Source of the DNA: Arthrobacter pullicola
GTDB lineage: Bacteria > Actinomycetota > Actinomycetes > Actinomycetales > Micrococcaceae
DNA: 64,000 nucleotides
NCBI RefSeq assembly: GCF_014836875.1
Contig: NZ_JACSQC010000005.1
Coordinates: 274,385-338,384 of the forward strand
Direction of reading: 5' to 3'
How positions within the stretch are numbered: position 1 is the first letter of the stretch; every line of letters starts with the position of its first letter. The position numbers and the translations under genes were made by a program. The notes beneath the pieces are model-generated. The model was not told where the DNA came from, did no database searches, and worked only from the letters and a program-made list of their open reading frames with translations. Shown here in pieces: positions 8,112 through 16,351 of the stretch.

Positions 8112-9389
8112 ATGGCATCGATTACCCTCAAGAACCTCGTCAAGAAATACGGCGACGGCTTCCCCGCCGTCAATGACGTGAGCCTCGACATTGCCGACGG
8201 CGAGTTCATCATCCTCGTCGGCCCGTCGGGCTGCGGCAAGTCGACACTGCTGCGGATGATTGTGGGCCTGGAGGACATCACCTCCGGCGACCTGCTGATC
8301 AACGGGGAACGGGTGAACGACAAAGCGCCCCGCGACCGAAACCTCGCCATGGTGTTCCAGAACTACGCCCTGTACCCGCACCTGACCGTGTTCGAGAACA
8401 TCGCTTTCCCCCTGCGGCTGAACAAGGGCAAATACTCTGATGACCAGGTGCGCAAGCTGGTCCGTGAGGCCGCAGACACGCTGGAGCTGACCGAGCATCT
8501 GGACCGCAAGCCCGGCAACCTCTCCGGCGGCCAGCGCCAACGGGTGGCCATGGGCCGGGCAATCGTCCGGCAGGCCGACGCGTTCCTGTTCGACGAGCCG
8601 CTGTCCAACCTGGACGCCAAGCTCCGCGGGCAGATGCGGTCGGAAATCTCGCAGATGCAGCGCAGGCTCGGGGTCACCAGCGTCTACGTCACACACGACC
8701 AGACCGAGGCCATGACGCTCGGGGACCGCGTCGCCGTGCTGAAGAAGGGCATCCTCCAGCAGGTCGCCTCTCCGCGGGAACTCTACGAACAGCCCGTCAA
8801 CCTCTTTGTGGCAGGCTTCATCGGGTCCCCGTCGATGAACTTCCTCCCGGCAACGATCAGGGAAGGCAACATCCTTGAGACGGCCGTCGGTGACATTCGA
8901 ATTCCGGAGGATCGGGCCGCGAAGGCGGCTGGAAAGAAAGTGGTCCTGGTGGGCATCCGCCCCGAGTTTTTCGAGGATGCCTCACTGGTCGAAGAACACA
9001 AGAAGGGCCACGGCTCCACGTTCAAGGCCCACATCACACACACCGAGTGGCTCGGCAACGAACAGTACGGCTACATCCACTTCGATCCGACCCCTGAGGT
9101 ACGGGAGCTGCTGGACAACCTGGCCCGGGACATGGACGCCGAGGAGCTGCGCCCGCAGGTCGTGGTGACGCTCGACGCCGCCAGCCGGGTACGCGGCGGA
9201 CGCGAAGCCGAACTGTGGCTCGATACCCGCAAGATTCACCTTTTCGACCCCGAGAGCGGGGAGAACCTGACCAGGGACCCGGAGGCGGGTGCCGAGCTCA
9301 CCGAGGAAGCCAATGCCCGGCGGGCCGAGGAAATCGCGATGGCCAAGGAGGAACTCCAGCAGACCACAGCCTCGTCCGCTGAGTCCTAG
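8112..9389 (+). CDS. sugC: Trehalose ABC importer ATPase SugC
   Basis: A 425-residue MalK/UgpC-class ATPase that powers the SugAB channel. Walker A is GPSGCGKST (37-45), the signature is LSGGQRQRV (137-145), Walker B is AFLFDEPLSNLD (157-168), and the H-loop is VYVTHDQTEAMT. The C-terminal 190 residues form the regulatory OB-fold region (IGSPSMNFLPA, VGIRPEFFEDA). The ATG at 8112 is chosen because AAGGAG (8098-8103) lies 8 nt upstream; the ATG at 8106 is only 2 nt from it. The acidic tail after residue 400 is longer than usual. It is last in the operon. Confidence 0.93.
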   Translation: MASITLKNLVKKYGDGFPAVNDVSLDIADGEFIILVGPSGCGKSTLLRMIVGLEDITSGDLLINGERVNDKAPRDRNLAMVFQNYALYPHLTVFENIAFPLRLNKGKYSDDQVRKLVREAADTLELTEHLDRKPGNLSGGQRQRVAMGRAIVRQADAFLFDEPLSNLDAKLRGQMRSEISQMQRRLGVTSVYVTHDQTEAMTLGDRVAVLKKGILQQVASPRELYEQPVNLFVAGFIGSPSMNFLPATIREGNILETAVGDIRIPEDRAAKAAGKKVVLVGIRPEFFEDASLVEEHKKGHGSTFKAHITHTEWLGNEQYGYIHFDPTPEVRELLDNLARDMDAEELRPQVVVTLDAASRVRGGREAELWLDTRKIHLFDPESGENLTRDPEAGAELTEEANARRAEEIAMAKEELQQTTASSAES

Positions 9390-9398
9390 CGGGCAGCT

Positions 9399-9425
9399 GC
9401 CGCCCAGGCAACGGCGCTGGGCGGC
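9399..9425 (+). terminator. Hairpin after sugC
   Basis: GCCGCCCAG (9399-9407) pairs perfectly with CTGGGCGGC (9417-9425) around a 9-nt loop, 10 nt after the sugC stop. There is no U-tract, so it could be a weak terminator or an mRNA-stabilising hairpin. Confidence 0.45.
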
Positions 9426-9486
9426 CCGGCACCCGGCCAGCCGCGGCTCGCGGCAGGCCGGGTCTGCCCTGTACGCGCCGTGCAGG

Positions 9487-9492
9487 TAACGT
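9487..9492 (+). promoter_or_regulatory. Candidate -10 element for a leaderless transcript
   Basis: TAACGT lies 6 nt before the GTG at 9499, the spacing expected when the start codon is also the first transcribed base. No ribosome-binding sequence precedes the GTG. This is inferred from spacing alone. Confidence 0.4.
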
Positions 9493-9498
9493 AATAGC

Positions 9499-10482
9499 GT
9501 GCAGGGAACATCACCGGTAATTAAGGCAGTGACCATTTGGCTCACTGCCCTCATGCTCACCATCGCGGCCGCCGTCGTCGTGATCTGGCTCGTTAACGCC
9601 AAGGCGTACGGTCCGGCCAAGCAGGTGGAGAACTATCTCCAGGCCCTGCAGGACGGAAACGGCGCCCAGGCCCTTGGTCTGCTGAACGCAGACGTTCCGG
9701 ACGCCAACGCTGTCCTGCTGGACGGCGACGCGCTGCGGAACTCCACAGCCGGGCTCGAGGTGCTGGACATCGAGGAAGTCGAGACTGCCATCGACAACCG
9801 GACAGATGTGGTGGTCAGCTACCGGCTGGACGGCGCTGAGGAAAAGTCCACCTACCAGCTGGAGAAAACCGGAACCCGCTGGATGTTCTTCGACCAGTGG
9901 GCTTTCCGGCCCACCACCCTCCCCGGGGTCCGGGTCAGCGCTGCCAACCAGAACGAGGCCGAGCTGAACGGCGCCCGGGTCGCATTGCCGGAGGGCAGCA
10001 ACACCTTCGCCGCGTTCTACCCGTCCCGGGTCGCCGCGTCCTTCACCAGCGGCTACTTTGAAGCCCCGGAACAGACCGGCGTGCTCGCTGCAGCGTCAGG
10101 ATCCCTGGACCTGACCCTCCGCAGCCAGGCAACCCCGGCGCTGGTCGAAGCCGTTGACGCGCGGGTACACGAGTTCCTGGACAGCTGTGCCGGCGAACAA
10201 AACCGGCTGGCGCCCGCCGGCTGCCCGTTCTACCACCTGACAAATAACCGGGTGGAGCCCCCCATCACCTGGGAAATCACGAAGTACCCCACCGTGGAGA
10301 TTTCTCCCGCCGACGGCCACTGGGTGCTGGCCCCGCTGCAGGGAACAGCACGGGTCACCGCAACCCAGACAGACCTGTTCTCCGGTGCCCAGAGCCCGCT
10401 GGTGGAGGACAAGGAATTCTCCTTCGGCGCCCGGTTGTCGGTCAACGGCCAGGACATCAGCCTCACAGCCGTCATCGAGTAG
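9499..10482 (+). CDS. Single-pass membrane protein of unknown function
   Basis: A 327-residue protein with one membrane helix at about residues 9-30 (TIWLTALMLTIAAAVVVIWLV), followed by an extracytoplasmic region. Residues 38-75 (VENYLQALQDGNGAQALGLL) look like an NTF2-like/DUF4878-type lumenal domain ('sum of small lipoprotein' folds), repeated loosely further on. Two cysteines (SCAGEQNRLAPAGC) could form a disulfide. The rest is strand-rich without motifs I recognise. The GTG start has no ribosome site and is probably leaderless. It lies after the trehalose importer but has its own promoter candidate. I cannot assign a function. Confidence 0.7.
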   Translation: MQGTSPVIKAVTIWLTALMLTIAAAVVVIWLVNAKAYGPAKQVENYLQALQDGNGAQALGLLNADVPDANAVLLDGDALRNSTAGLEVLDIEEVETAIDNRTDVVVSYRLDGAEEKSTYQLEKTGTRWMFFDQWAFRPTTLPGVRVSAANQNEAELNGARVALPEGSNTFAAFYPSRVAASFTSGYFEAPEQTGVLAAASGSLDLTLRSQATPALVEAVDARVHEFLDSCAGEQNRLAPAGCPFYHLTNNRVEPPITWEITKYPTVEISPADGHWVLAPLQGTARVTATQTDLFSGAQSPLVEDKEFSFGARLSVNGQDISLTAVIE

Positions 10483-10493
10483 CCTTCCCCAAC

Positions 10494-10536
10494 GCAGAAA
10501 AGCGACGCTTCCAGAATTGGAAACGGCGCTTTCTGC
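10494..10536. terminator. Bidirectional terminator between convergent genes
   Basis: A long, slightly imperfect inverted repeat (GCAG, AAAGCG, CG and TTCC against GGAA, CG, CGCTTT and CTGC) lies exactly between the stops of the upstream plus-strand gene and the downstream minus-strand gene. Its position and symmetry suit termination from both sides. Confidence 0.6.
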
Positions 10537-10556
10537 TCTTCAGGGGTGGCTTGGGC

Positions 10557-12467
10557 TTAGTCCAGGCCGCGAAGGTCCAGGGTGAGTTCTGTTTCCCCGC
10601 CCGGCTGCACGATCACGGGAATCCCCCAGTCCTGCTGGTAGAGGTGGCACGCGGCGTGGTCCGGGATCTCGCCGCCGGGCTCTCCGTCACAGGCGGCGGC
10701 ACGGGCTGTGATGTGCAGGACGCCTTCGGTGACGGTGTCGGAGAGCACCAGTTCACGGACCAGGCCGACGGCGGTGCCGCTGCCCGAAACCAGCAGTTCC
10801 TCCGGCGAAGCGGAGATTTTCAGCTGCGTCGGGTCGCCCCAGCGGTCATCCAGCTTCTGCCCCTTGGGGGCGGAAAAACGGATGGTGAGGCCCAGCGGTC
10901 CCGCCTCAATGGCCGTCTTGGGACGCTGCGTCTGCCGGGCGCCTTCGTCCACGGACTGTGCTTCCCTGGGGACCGGAAGACGCACCAGTTGATGCTTGTT
11001 CGCTTCCACGACCACCAGGAGCGGTTCCTCCGCCGTGGTGTCCAGCAGGACACCGGAGGGCTCTGCCAGGCCGCGGGCCAGGGTGGACACGGTGCGGGTG
11101 GCGGGATCGTAGCGTCGGACGGCCCCGTTGTACGTGTCCGCAACGGCCACCGAGCCGTCCGGCAATACCGCCACGCCCAGCGGGTGCTGCAGCCGGGCCT
11201 CAGCGGCGTCGCCGTCGCGGAAGCCGAAGTCGAACAGGCCGGCGCCGATCGCGGTTTCCACGGTCACGGCAGCCCGGTCACCGGTGGTGTCGAACGTAAG
11301 TTTCCGCAGGGCGGAGGTTTCCGAGTCCGCCACCCAGATGGCGCCGTCAGCGTCCTGGGCCAGGCCGGAAGACTGCGCGAACCACGCGGCGTCTCCGTCG
11401 CCGTCGAGCAGCCCTTCCAGGCCGGTCCCGGCGAGGATGCTCACGGCACCTGTGGCGGGGTCGAAGGCGAAGATCTGGTGGGTCCCGGCCATCGCGACAA
11501 CGGCTTTGCCGAGGGCCGTGGACCAGAGGATGTCCCACGGGGAGGAGAGCGAGGTGCCCAGCGGGTCGGTGCCCAGTTCGGTGGACTGCTCCGCTGCCTG
11601 ATTCTCCGCGTCCAGCAGGCGCTGAACACCGTTGCCCGCCACCGTGGTGACGGCGCCGGTGGCGAGGTTCACTCCCCGGAGCCGGTGGTTCACCGTGTCT
11701 GCGACGATCACGTCGTAGTCCAGCGTCTCCGCGACGGCGGCCGGCAGCACGGCCAGGCCCTGCGGTTCGTTGAAGCGTGCGGTCCCGGCGTCGCCGTCGC
11801 GCCATCCCTTGGTGCCTTCGCCAATGACGCGGCGGACGGTTGTGAGGTCTGCTTCGAGTTCGACCAGCCGGTGGTGCCCGGTGTCAGTGACGAGGAAGGT
11901 GCCCTCCGGCAGGGCTACTGCCTTACCGGGGAACCGCAGATCGCCGGAGGTTGCCTCGGCCGGAACGTACGGGCCGTCGCCGCGGTGCAGCGTTCCTTTC
12001 GCCTCATGCTCGGCAATGAGCTCCGCCACCAGCGACTCCAGACCGGCCGCGTGGCCTTCTCCGGAGAGATGCGCAACGATGTAGCCTTCCGGGTCAATAA
12101 CAACCAGGGTCGGCCAGGCACGGGCCGTGTAGGCCTGCCAGGTAACAAGCTCCGGGTCGTCCAGGACCGGGTGCTGAATTTCGTAGCGTTCGACGGCGGC
12201 GGCCAGGGCCACCGGGTCGGCTTCATGCTCGAACTTCGGTGAGTGGACGCCAACCGTCACCAGGACGTCGGAGTACTTCGCTTCCAGTGGCCGCAGCTCG
12301 TCCAGCACATGCAGGCAGTTGATGCAGCAGAACGTCCAGAAATCCAGGATGACGATCTTCCCGCGGAGGTCCTCGAGCCCCAGTTGCTTTCCGCCTGTGT
12401 TGAGCCAGTTGCGGCCTTCCAGCTCGGAAGCCCGGACGCGGTATCCGGCACGCACCGTTTCAGTCAT
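10557..12467 (-). CDS. Thioredoxin-like/NHL-repeat protein
   Basis: A 636-residue protein of the NHLRC2 type. Residues 1-150 form a thioredoxin-like domain: LDFWTFCCINCLHVLDEL holds the redox motif CINC (48-51), and RAWPTLVVIDPEG supplies the cis-Pro segment. Residues of about 165-480 are a beta-propeller of NHL repeats (GKAVALPEGTFLVTDTGHHRLV, LAVLPDGSVAVADTYNGAVRRY). The C-terminal 120 residues are a separate strand-rich domain. No signal peptide is visible, so it is likely cytoplasmic. Its ATG overlaps the stop of the CopD-CtaG gene as ATGA, so both are one operon, which hints at a role in thiol or metal handling. The substrate is unknown. Confidence 0.88.
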   Translation of the reverse strand: MTETVRAGYRVRASELEGRNWLNTGGKQLGLEDLRGKIVILDFWTFCCINCLHVLDELRPLEAKYSDVLVTVGVHSPKFEHEADPVALAAAVERYEIQHPVLDDPELVTWQAYTARAWPTLVVIDPEGYIVAHLSGEGHAAGLESLVAELIAEHEAKGTLHRGDGPYVPAEATSGDLRFPGKAVALPEGTFLVTDTGHHRLVELEADLTTVRRVIGEGTKGWRDGDAGTARFNEPQGLAVLPAAVAETLDYDVIVADTVNHRLRGVNLATGAVTTVAGNGVQRLLDAENQAAEQSTELGTDPLGTSLSSPWDILWSTALGKAVVAMAGTHQIFAFDPATGAVSILAGTGLEGLLDGDGDAAWFAQSSGLAQDADGAIWVADSETSALRKLTFDTTGDRAAVTVETAIGAGLFDFGFRDGDAAEARLQHPLGVAVLPDGSVAVADTYNGAVRRYDPATRTVSTLARGLAEPSGVLLDTTAEEPLLVVVEANKHQLVRLPVPREAQSVDEGARQTQRPKTAIEAGPLGLTIRFSAPKGQKLDDRWGDPTQLKISASPEELLVSGSGTAVGLVRELVLSDTVTEGVLHITARAAACDGEPGGEIPDHAACHLYQQDWGIPVIVQPGGETELTLDLRGLD

Positions 12468-14602
12468 CGATGTTCTCCTTGGTCTGTCCTTGCATCGCGT
12501 TCGGCCAGCTGGGCGAACATATTGTTGTAAGCCGTCAGATCCGCGTCGTTATTCCTTTCGGCAGCGCGGTCCTTCCGTTTGGTTTCACGTGCATCCGAGC
12601 GCGACCACTGGATGGCGACGCCGATCGCGACCAGGACGGTCGGGATTTCGCCGACGCCCCACATGATGGCACCGCCCAGCTGCTGGTCCGCCAGGGCACT
12701 CAGGCCCCAGTCCCGGCCCATGTTCCCGAAGTAGGAGGCCTGGATCAGGGAAGTCTGTCCCATCACCGCCACACCGAAGAACGCGTGGAAGGCCATGGTG
12801 GCCAACAGAATGAGCAGCCGAAGCGGATAGGGCGCACGGGTGGGCAGGGGATCGATCCCGATCATCGTCAGGACAAAGATGTACCCCGCCAGCAGGAAGT
12901 GCAGGACCATCAGCTCGTGGCCAACGTGCTGGCGCAGCGCAAAGCCAAAGGCCTCCGAGTAGTAGAAGATCACGATCGAGCCGGCGAAGTTCACAGCGGC
13001 GAAAATCGGATGCGTAATGATCTTCGACCAGCGCGAGTGCACCCCGATCAGGATCCACTCTCGCAGTCCCCTGCTGCCGTCCATGCGCGGGGTCAGCGCC
13101 TTCAGCGCCAGTGCTACAGGCCCGCCCAGGACCAGGAAGAGCGGGATAACCATGGAGAGGGACATGTGGCCAAGCATGTGGGTGCTGAAAAGCACCATGC
13201 CGTAGACCGTCGGAGCTCCGGAGGTGACGTAGGTCAGGGCGATAAGGCCCACGAACCAGGAGAGGATCCGTGGAATCGGCCACTTGTCTCCACGCCGGTA
13301 CAGCTTGATCACTCCGAGGACGTACGCCACGGCCAGGGTGGCGGCGATGGCGATCCAGAGCCAGTCGGGGCGCCATTCCGTGAGGTAGCGTTCCGGTGTC
13401 AGTTCAGGGGGCAGATCATAGCCGGTGAGGATGCGGGCGGGCGTGGCATTGGGTGGAAGTTCCTCCGGACGCGGCGGCGCGGTGCGGGCCAGCGCTGCGG
13501 CCACACCGGAGATTGCCGCCATAATCAGCAGTTCCACCCCGATGAACTGCCACAGCACCCGGCGTGCACTGAGGCTGCCGGCTGTGTCAGCAGGAACACC
13601 CTTGTTCGCACCGGCCCCGGTCGCTTGGACCGGAAGGCGGGGAATGATCCACCGGCGGTGCAGGAACCCGATGACGCCGAGGACAAGCGTGGCAGCTGCT
13701 TTGACGAGCACCAGCCCGCCCCAGCGGGAATCGAGCTGCTCCAGGGTGGTGATCCGAAGGGACGCGTTGACGATTCCGGAGACCGAGACCAGGATAAAGC
13801 CGAACAGCGCCAGTGCGGAGAAGCGGCGGAGAACGGCGCCGGTCATGTCCCCCAGCTGCTTGGCAATCACGGCCAGGACGATGATCCCGCCGATCCACAG
13901 GCAAACGCCGAGCAGGTGCAGGCCGATTGAGTTGACCGCCGCGCTGTGGTCGTCCCCGCCGGCTGCGTGACCCACCAGGGCCATGGGCAGCAGTCCGCCC
14001 ACGGCCAGCGCTGCCGTGAGGGCCAATCCGGTCAGGGACCGGACACCGAAGGCGAGGGTGGTGACCACCGCGGCAATGATGCTCACGGCAAGCCAGGCCC
14101 GTCCGGTGGAAAAGTCGGTGATGAAGGAGGCCAGGCCCTCGGTGTAGGACGGGTCGGGGCTCAGCGGCAGGCCGGAAACATCCGAGTAGGTGAACAGCAG
14201 AACGCCGATGGCGGCGATCGTCCAGACGGCGGCGGCACCGGCGGCCAGGGCCATGGTCTGGGTAAAGGCGGGGTGCTCCGGCCGGGCCTCCCGCTCTCCT
14301 CTGCCCCGGCGCGGTCCGGCATATTTGGGGAGGATGGCGACGGCGAACACCAGGGCGCCGATCACCGTAGCGACGGCACCGTTCTGAATCGCCTTGGCTA
14401 CGGGAAGTCCCCAACGGGTGAGGGCTCCAGGGTCGGAGAGCTGGGCAGCAGCTGCAGCGCCGGTAAAGAGGAGGGCAACGACCAGGGACAAGACCATCAC
14501 GCCTATCCCTGCGGCCAGCCAGCCGTTTCGAGCGGGATTGCCGGGCGCGGAGCCGGTTGGACGGCCCGGCAGCGTGTTCTGGGTCTTGGCAGTGTTCGGC
14601 AC
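12464..14602 (-). CDS. CopD-CtaG fusion membrane protein (copper handling/cytochrome oxidase assembly)
   Basis: A 712-residue polytopic membrane protein joining two copper-related domains. The first half has CopD-type helices (GHAAGGDDHSAAVNSIGLHLLGVCLWIGG, VSGIVNASLRI). The second half, from about residue 400, is a caa3-type CtaG domain (MVLFSTHMLGHMSLSMVIPLFLVLGGP, HELMVLHFLLAGYIFV, FHAFFGVAVM), rich in histidines suited to copper. Such fusions are common in actinobacteria and are thought to import or deliver copper for cytochrome c oxidase. The start is a GTG (14602) with only a distant GAGG. The gene is translationally coupled to the downstream thioredoxin/NHL gene. Confidence 0.9.
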   Translation of the reverse strand: MPNTAKTQNTLPGRPTGSAPGNPARNGWLAAGIGVMVLSLVVALLFTGAAAAAQLSDPGALTRWGLPVAKAIQNGAVATVIGALVFAVAILPKYAGPRRGRGEREARPEHPAFTQTMALAAGAAAVWTIAAIGVLLFTYSDVSGLPLSPDPSYTEGLASFITDFSTGRAWLAVSIIAAVVTTLAFGVRSLTGLALTAALAVGGLLPMALVGHAAGGDDHSAAVNSIGLHLLGVCLWIGGIIVLAVIAKQLGDMTGAVLRRFSALALFGFILVSVSGIVNASLRITTLEQLDSRWGGLVLVKAAATLVLGVIGFLHRRWIIPRLPVQATGAGANKGVPADTAGSLSARRVLWQFIGVELLIMAAISGVAAALARTAPPRPEELPPNATPARILTGYDLPPELTPERYLTEWRPDWLWIAIAATLAVAYVLGVIKLYRRGDKWPIPRILSWFVGLIALTYVTSGAPTVYGMVLFSTHMLGHMSLSMVIPLFLVLGGPVALALKALTPRMDGSRGLREWILIGVHSRWSKIITHPIFAAVNFAGSIVIFYYSEAFGFALRQHVGHELMVLHFLLAGYIFVLTMIGIDPLPTRAPYPLRLLILLATMAFHAFFGVAVMGQTSLIQASYFGNMGRDWGLSALADQQLGGAIMWGVGEIPTVLVAIGVAIQWSRSDARETKRKDRAAERNNDADLTAYNNMFAQLAERDARTDQGEHR

Positions 14603-14700
14603 GCTATCTATTCTCTACCTCTTGTAAAAATTGGGCCAATCACCGGTCATACACCGGGATGAGGAGGATGATTCCGGCCGCAGGACACGCTGTTAAAGCC

Positions 14701-14736
14701 GGACGGGGCCGGCACCTTCCGGCACCGGCCCCGTCC
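14701..14736 (-). terminator. Terminator after HU
   Basis: GGACGGGGCCGG (14701-14712) pairs perfectly with CCGGCCCCGTCC (14725-14736) around a 12-nt loop, 15 nt beyond the HU stop codon on the minus strand. The downstream minus-strand sequence has only a short T stretch. Confidence 0.6.
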
Positions 14737-14750
14737 CAGGACTGTGGGTC

Positions 14751-15035
14751 CTACTTCTTGGAGACAGCAGCCTTCAGCTTCGAGCCTGCGGTCAGCTTGA
14801 CGCTGTGGCCGGCCGGAATCTGGATGGTTTCGCCGGTCTGCGGGTTGCGGCCCTGGCGAGCGGCGCGGTCGGTGCGCTCAACAGCAAGCCAGCCCGGGAT
14901 GGTGATCTTCTCGCCGTTGGCAACGGAGGTTGCGAAGATGTCGAAGACGGCATCAAGCACGCCGTTAACGGCGGTCTGGCTGTTGCCGGACTTTTCTGCG
15001 ACTGCGGCAACAAGTTCACTGCGGTTCATAGCCAA
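14751..15035 (-). CDS. hup: HU family DNA-binding protein
   Basis: A 94-residue nucleoid protein that bends and compacts DNA as a dimer. NRSELVAAVAEKSG begins the dimerisation helices, ITIPGWLAVERTDRAARQGRNPQTG forms the DNA-binding arm with its Pro-containing tip, and the C-terminus is lysine-rich (KLKAAVSKK). TTG at 15035 is chosen over the ATG at 15029 because AGGAGG lies 7 nt before the TTG and because it yields MAMNRSEL, matching the MA(K)NRSEL start of relatives. It lacks the long lysine/alanine tail of mycobacterial HupB. It has its own terminator. Confidence 0.96.
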   Translation of the reverse strand: MAMNRSELVAAVAEKSGNSQTAVNGVLDAVFDIFATSVANGEKITIPGWLAVERTDRAARQGRNPQTGETIQIPAGHSVKLTAGSKLKAAVSKK

Positions 15036-15135
15036 TTTATGTCCTCCTGGACTCTGGTGTTTAGCGCGAGCGGTTCACGGATGCGTAACCGCCTCTGTTC
15101 GAAAACTTACCAGCTTGAAGGCCTAAAACGCGCTG

Positions 15136-15159
15136 AAAACCGCGGGTTTTCGCGGTTTT
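15136..15159. other. AT-flanked hairpin between HU and the ribosomal cassette
   Basis: AAAACCGCG (15136-15144) pairs with CGCGGTTTT (15151-15159) around a 6-nt loop, followed on the plus strand by T-rich sequence. It looks like a plus-strand terminator, yet no plus-strand gene precedes it. It lies about 100 nt upstream of HU and may belong to its leader or promoter region. Confidence 0.35.
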
Positions 15160-15217
15160 TTCGGGTTTTTTCCCAAATTTGACCGGGTTGTCCATGCCAC
15201 TGCCCGCAGGGTACGCA

Positions 15218-15252
15218 AAAAGGGCGGCAACCTCAAAGGCTGCCGCCCTTTT
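15218..15252 (-). terminator. Terminator of the rpmB-rpmG-rpsN cassette
   Basis: AAAAGGGCGGCA (15218-15229) pairs with TGCCGCCCTTTT (15241-15252). On the minus strand the hairpin is followed by a T-run, and it lies 20 nt after the rpsN stop, so it is a standard intrinsic terminator. Confidence 0.85.
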
Positions 15253-15271
15253 CAGGCGTGGAAAGCGGTGC

Positions 15272-15577
15272 TTACCAGCTGGACTTCTTGATGCCGGGCA
15301 GTTCGCCGGCATGTGCCATGTCGCGGAAACGCACGCGGGAGATACCGAACTTCTGGAGGGTACCCCGGGGGCGGCCATCGATCTGGTCGCGGTTGCGCAG
15401 GCGGACCGGAGAAGCGTTGCGGGGCAGCTTCTGCAGGCCGAGGCGTGCAGCTTCCCGTGCTTCGTCGGTCGCGTTCGGGTCGACCAGGGTCTTCTTCAGT
15501 TCGAGGCGCTTCGCAGCGTAGCGCTCAACGACAACCTTGCGCTGCTCGTTGCGGGCAATCTTGGACTTCTTTGCCAT
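15272..15577 (-). CDS. rpsN: 30S ribosomal protein S14, zinc-independent form
   Basis: A 101-residue S14 of the long, cysteine-free type ([50 protein letters not shown]). It binds 16S rRNA in the 30S head. The short zinc-ribbon S14 with CxxC motifs is expected elsewhere in the spc operon of such genomes. Together with the cysteine-poor L28 and L33 just upstream, this marks the set as the zinc-sparing paralogue cassette found in actinobacteria, usually under Zur control. The start is the ATG at 15577, two nt after the rpmG stop. Confidence 0.96.
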   Translation of the reverse strand: MAKKSKIARNEQRKVVVERYAAKRLELKKTLVDPNATDEAREAARLGLQKLPRNASPVRLRNRDQIDGRPRGTLQKFGISRVRFRDMAHAGELPGIKKSSW

Positions 15578-15579
15578 TC

Positions 15580-15747
15580 TTAGCGCTCCTCACGGAATTC
15601 GACGTGCTGGCGGATCTTGGGGTCGTACTTCTTCAGGACCATGCGGTCCGGGTCGTTACGACGGTTCTTGCGGGTCACGTAGGTGTACCCGGTGCCGGCG
15701 GTCGACTTCAGCTTGATGATCGGACGTACGTCCTTGTCCTTTGCCAC
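15580..15747 (-). CDS. rpmG: 50S ribosomal protein L33, zinc-independent form
   Basis: A 55-residue protein translated from GTG at 15747: [18 protein letters not shown], then [20 protein letters not shown] and a [14 protein letters not shown] end. It is L33 of the large subunit. No cysteines are present, so it is the zinc-free form. Its start codon shares one base with the stop codon of rpmB, and it is followed after 2 nt by rpsN, so the three genes form one tight cassette. Confidence 0.95.
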   Translation of the reverse strand: MAKDKDVRPIIKLKSTAGTGYTYVTRKNRRNDPDRMVLKKYDPKIRQHVEFREER

Positions 15748-15983
15748 TAGAGCTTCACACCCTTCGCAAGGAGGTCGGTGACGACAGCGTCAATGCCGCG
15801 GACGTCGATCGTCTTGATGCCGCGGGCCGAAACCTGCAGCGTCACGTTACGGCGCAGGGACGGAACCCAGTAGCGCTTCTTCTGAATATTCGGGTCGAAC
15901 CGGCGCTTGTTGCGGCGGTGCGAGTGCGAAATGCTGTGACCAAAGCCGGGAACAGCTCCGGTTACCTGGCAGTAAGCTGCCAT
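15747..15983 (-). CDS. rpmB: 50S ribosomal protein L28, zinc-independent form
   Basis: A 78-residue L28 ([38 protein letters not shown]). Only one cysteine (Cys5) is present, so the CxxC pairs of the zinc-binding form are absent. The ATG at 15983 is preceded by GGAGGAGAG on the minus strand and is the normal L28 start; the frame extends further upstream but without L28 sequence. First gene of the zinc-sparing cassette. Confidence 0.96.
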   Translation of the reverse strand: MAAYCQVTGAVPGFGHSISHSHRRNKRRFDPNIQKKRYWVPSLRRNVTLQVSARGIKTIDVRGIDAVVTDLLAKGVKL

Positions 15984-16351
15984 GATCTCTCCTCCAGTTG
16001 TAGTAAATATGACGGTCCTCAAAAAACAAGCACCAGGGCGATGCCGCCATGGCACCTGCAATAAAGAGCGTCCCGCCACCAGTTTTGACACCGTTATTAC
16101 TGCGACTTTCCGGAGGTTGACCTGGCGGGGTGAGATCCAGCCGAAGTGCCTCGCCGCGGGGAAGACGGTGAAGTTCAGGCAGCCAAACGGAAATCCGCTG
16201 TGACAGCCTTCAATTCTAGGTTTATACGGGCGGCCACGCAAATGTCCTGCTCTGCACCCCGGAGGGAGCAAACCAGATCATGGACGTGACTTAACGCCTT
16301 TCTATCCTAGACGTTGACCGCGTTTGATCCAAACCGGGCGGACGGTGCCGG
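15984..16351. other. Gap between the ribosomal cassette and glgC
   Basis: A 368-bp stretch with no convincing gene. It holds the ribosome site for rpmB and should hold its promoter. I looked for a Zur-like palindrome of the TGAAAATGATTTTCA kind and did not find a clear one; the AT-rich parts are around 16005-16030 and 16081-16100. Confidence 0.5.

Noticed and set aside
10551..12242. A long plus-strand open frame
   Set aside because: It lies antisense to the thioredoxin/NHL gene, which has clear domains; the plus-strand translation is Gly/Arg/Val-rich without motifs, as expected of a complementary-strand frame in high-GC DNA.
15136..15180. A plus-strand terminator
   Set aside because: It has the hairpin and T-run of one, but no plus-strand gene lies upstream, so I report it only as a hairpin.
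15984..16351. A Zur box upstream of the zinc-sparing ribosomal cassette
   Set aside because: I searched both strands by eye for a TGAAAATGATTTTCA-like palindrome and found no convincing match.
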